Source: Gammaproteobacteria bacterium
GTDB lineage: Bacteria > Pseudomonadota > Gammaproteobacteria > Pseudomonadales > Cellvibrionaceae
Direction of reading: 5' to 3'
DNA length: 64,000 nt
Assembly (NCBI GenBank): GCA_021151835.1
Contig: JAGKWO010000001.1
Span: 62,001-126,000, forward strand
A model generated the notes under the pieces. That model was not told the origin of the DNA and ran no database searches. It was given only the letters and a program-made list of their open reading frames with translations. A program made the translations under genes and the position numbers. Below are positions 62,970 to 64,000 of the stretch, piece by piece; positions within the stretch are counted from its first letter, which is position 1, and every line of letters begins with the position of its first letter.

Positions 62970-64000
62970 TTGCTCTACCGGATCGAACAGGACGCTGGCC
63001 ACACTGAATCCCGCTGTGAGTTATACCTCACGGGCGATTGGCATTTGGGCAAAACACCGGCGGCAGCCGAATTGATTACCGCGTTACCTGCACAATGCCG
63101 GGAAATAATTCTTAACACCCGCGAATTGAAACAATGGGATTCAAGCCTCGCCGTTGTGCTGTTGCAGCTAACGCGCCATTGCGAACAGCACGATATTAAA
63201 CTCGATCTGCAACAAGCCGCCGATAGCTTGCAGGAATTGCTCAACCTCGCGACCAGTATTCCACCTTACCAATCAACCGACGCGGACAATAAATCGAGCC
63301 TGCGCCAGAAAATAGTCAAGGCATTACGTGTCCTGGGGCAATCCGTTGAAGTGACCCTGGGCTTTATCGGCGAAGTGGCCATCGCGTTGGGTAATTGGCT
63401 GCGCGGCACCGCCAAAACACGGCGCCAGGATATTTTATTTTTCGTTGAGCAATCCGGTCCACGCGCGTTGGCCATTGTGACCTTGATTGCATTGCTGGTC
63501 GGCATGATCCTCGCCTATCTGGGCTCAGTGCAATTGCGGCAATTGGGCGCGCAGGTTTATGTGGCCGATCTGGTCGCGATTGGCATGGTGCGCGAGATGG
63601 GCGCGCTGATGACCGCCGTTATTATGGCGGGTCGCACCGGTGCAGCCTATGCGGCGCAATTGGGCACCATGCAAGTCAACGAAGAAATCGATGCATTAAA
63701 AACCATGGGCATTTCCACCATGGAATTTTTAGTATTGCCCCGTTTGATTGCGCTGGTATTAGTCATGCCACTGTTGTGTATTTATGCCGATGCGATTGGT
63801 GTTGTTGGCGGTGCAATTGTAGCAACCAGTATGGATGTAAATTTCCTGCAATATATTTTGCAAACCCAGGGCGCCGTGGATTGGGTCGATATTTCAGTAG
63901 GCCTTAGCAAAAGTATTTTTTTTGGAATTTTGATTGCACTGGCCGGATGCCAGGCTGGCATTTATTGCGGCCGTAATTCCGATGCCGTGGGCATGGCGGC
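62970..64000 (+). CDS. MlaE-type ABC transporter permease, C-terminus cut by window edge
   Basis: The first 343 codons of an inner-membrane permease of the MlaE/YrbE family, which with an ATPase and an MCE protein moves lipids between membranes. Residues 1-110 form a soluble N-terminal domain like a STAS domain (GDWHLGKTPAAAELITALPA). The permease starts near residue 115 and has EIDALKTMGISTMEFLVLPR, the conserved coupling helix region. The start is probably TTG at 62970: an in-frame stop occurs 39 nt upstream, no ATG lies between, and AGGA is 7 nt before it. Remaining system genes would lie beyond the window. Confidence 0.85.
   Translation, partial: MLYRIEQDAGHTESRCELYLTGDWHLGKTPAAAELITALPAQCREIILNTRELKQWDSSLAVVLLQLTRHCEQHDIKLDLQQAADSLQELLNLATSIPPYQSTDADNKSSLRQKIVKALRVLGQSVEVTLGFIGEVAIALGNWLRGTAKTRRQDILFFVEQSGPRALAIVTLIALLVGMILAYLGSVQLRQLGAQVYVADLVAIGMVREMGALMTAVIMAGRTGAAYAAQLGTMQVNEEIDALKTMGISTMEFLVLPRLIALVLVMPLLCIYADAIGVVGGAIVATSMDVNFLQYILQTQGAVDWVDISVGLSKSIFFGILIALAGCQAGIYCGRNSDAVGMA

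Overview
The window looks like chromosomal DNA of a free-living Gammaproteobacterium, most like the Cellvibrio group. This is inferred from the many TonB-dependent receptors, the moderate base composition, the YfiR/c-di-GMP modules and the secreted hydrolases. No rRNA, tRNA, CRISPR array or intact transposase was found.

Layout. 1-4.7 kb: a cut-off FUSC membrane protein, a periplasmic gamma-glutamyltransferase and a periplasmic S46 dipeptidyl-peptidase. 4.8-9.8 kb (minus strand): a five-gene operon in the order rhodanese, serine O-acetyltransferase, XRE regulator, family 2A encapsulin shell, cysteine desulfurase with a long disordered N-terminus. This is a sulfur-handling protein nanocompartment and the clearest special system in the window. 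A divergent pair (degenerate EAL-like protein, class II glutamine amidotransferase) lies beside it. 11.8-13.2 kb: a cytochrome c'/cytochrome b pair.

13.4-18.6 kb: two copies of a three-gene module of exported proteins (DUF6152 protein plus two related proteins of unknown function). 19-25 kb: an exported metallo-beta-lactamase-fold hydrolase, a large TonB receptor and an LDH2-type dehydrogenase. 25-31 kb: an exported peroxiredoxin, two c-type cytochromes and a DUF1501 / DUF1549-DUF1553 pair of the kind best known from Planctomycetes. 31.8-44.2 kb: three more large TonB receptors of one subfamily, around an arylsulfotransferase-family protein and a Cys-type sulfatase. A shared 18-22 nt motif, always in the orientation of the downstream gene, precedes four transcription units here. 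It suggests one regulon for uptake and processing of an aromatic and/or sulfated substrate. The substrate is inferred, not shown.

45-49 kb: an AraC regulator divergent from an MFS exporter and a zinc-independent MDR oxidoreductase, then a DUF3617 protein. 49.3-61.2 kb (minus strand): a tightly packed six-gene operon of YfiR, a CHASE8-type hybrid histidine kinase, a REC-PAS-PAS-GGDEF-EAL protein and three tandem short TonB receptors. It reads as one surface-to-c-di-GMP signalling unit. The window ends with a double T-fold 6-pyruvoyl-tetrahydropterin-synthase-like protein, a DUF6164 protein and the start of an MlaE-type ABC permease.
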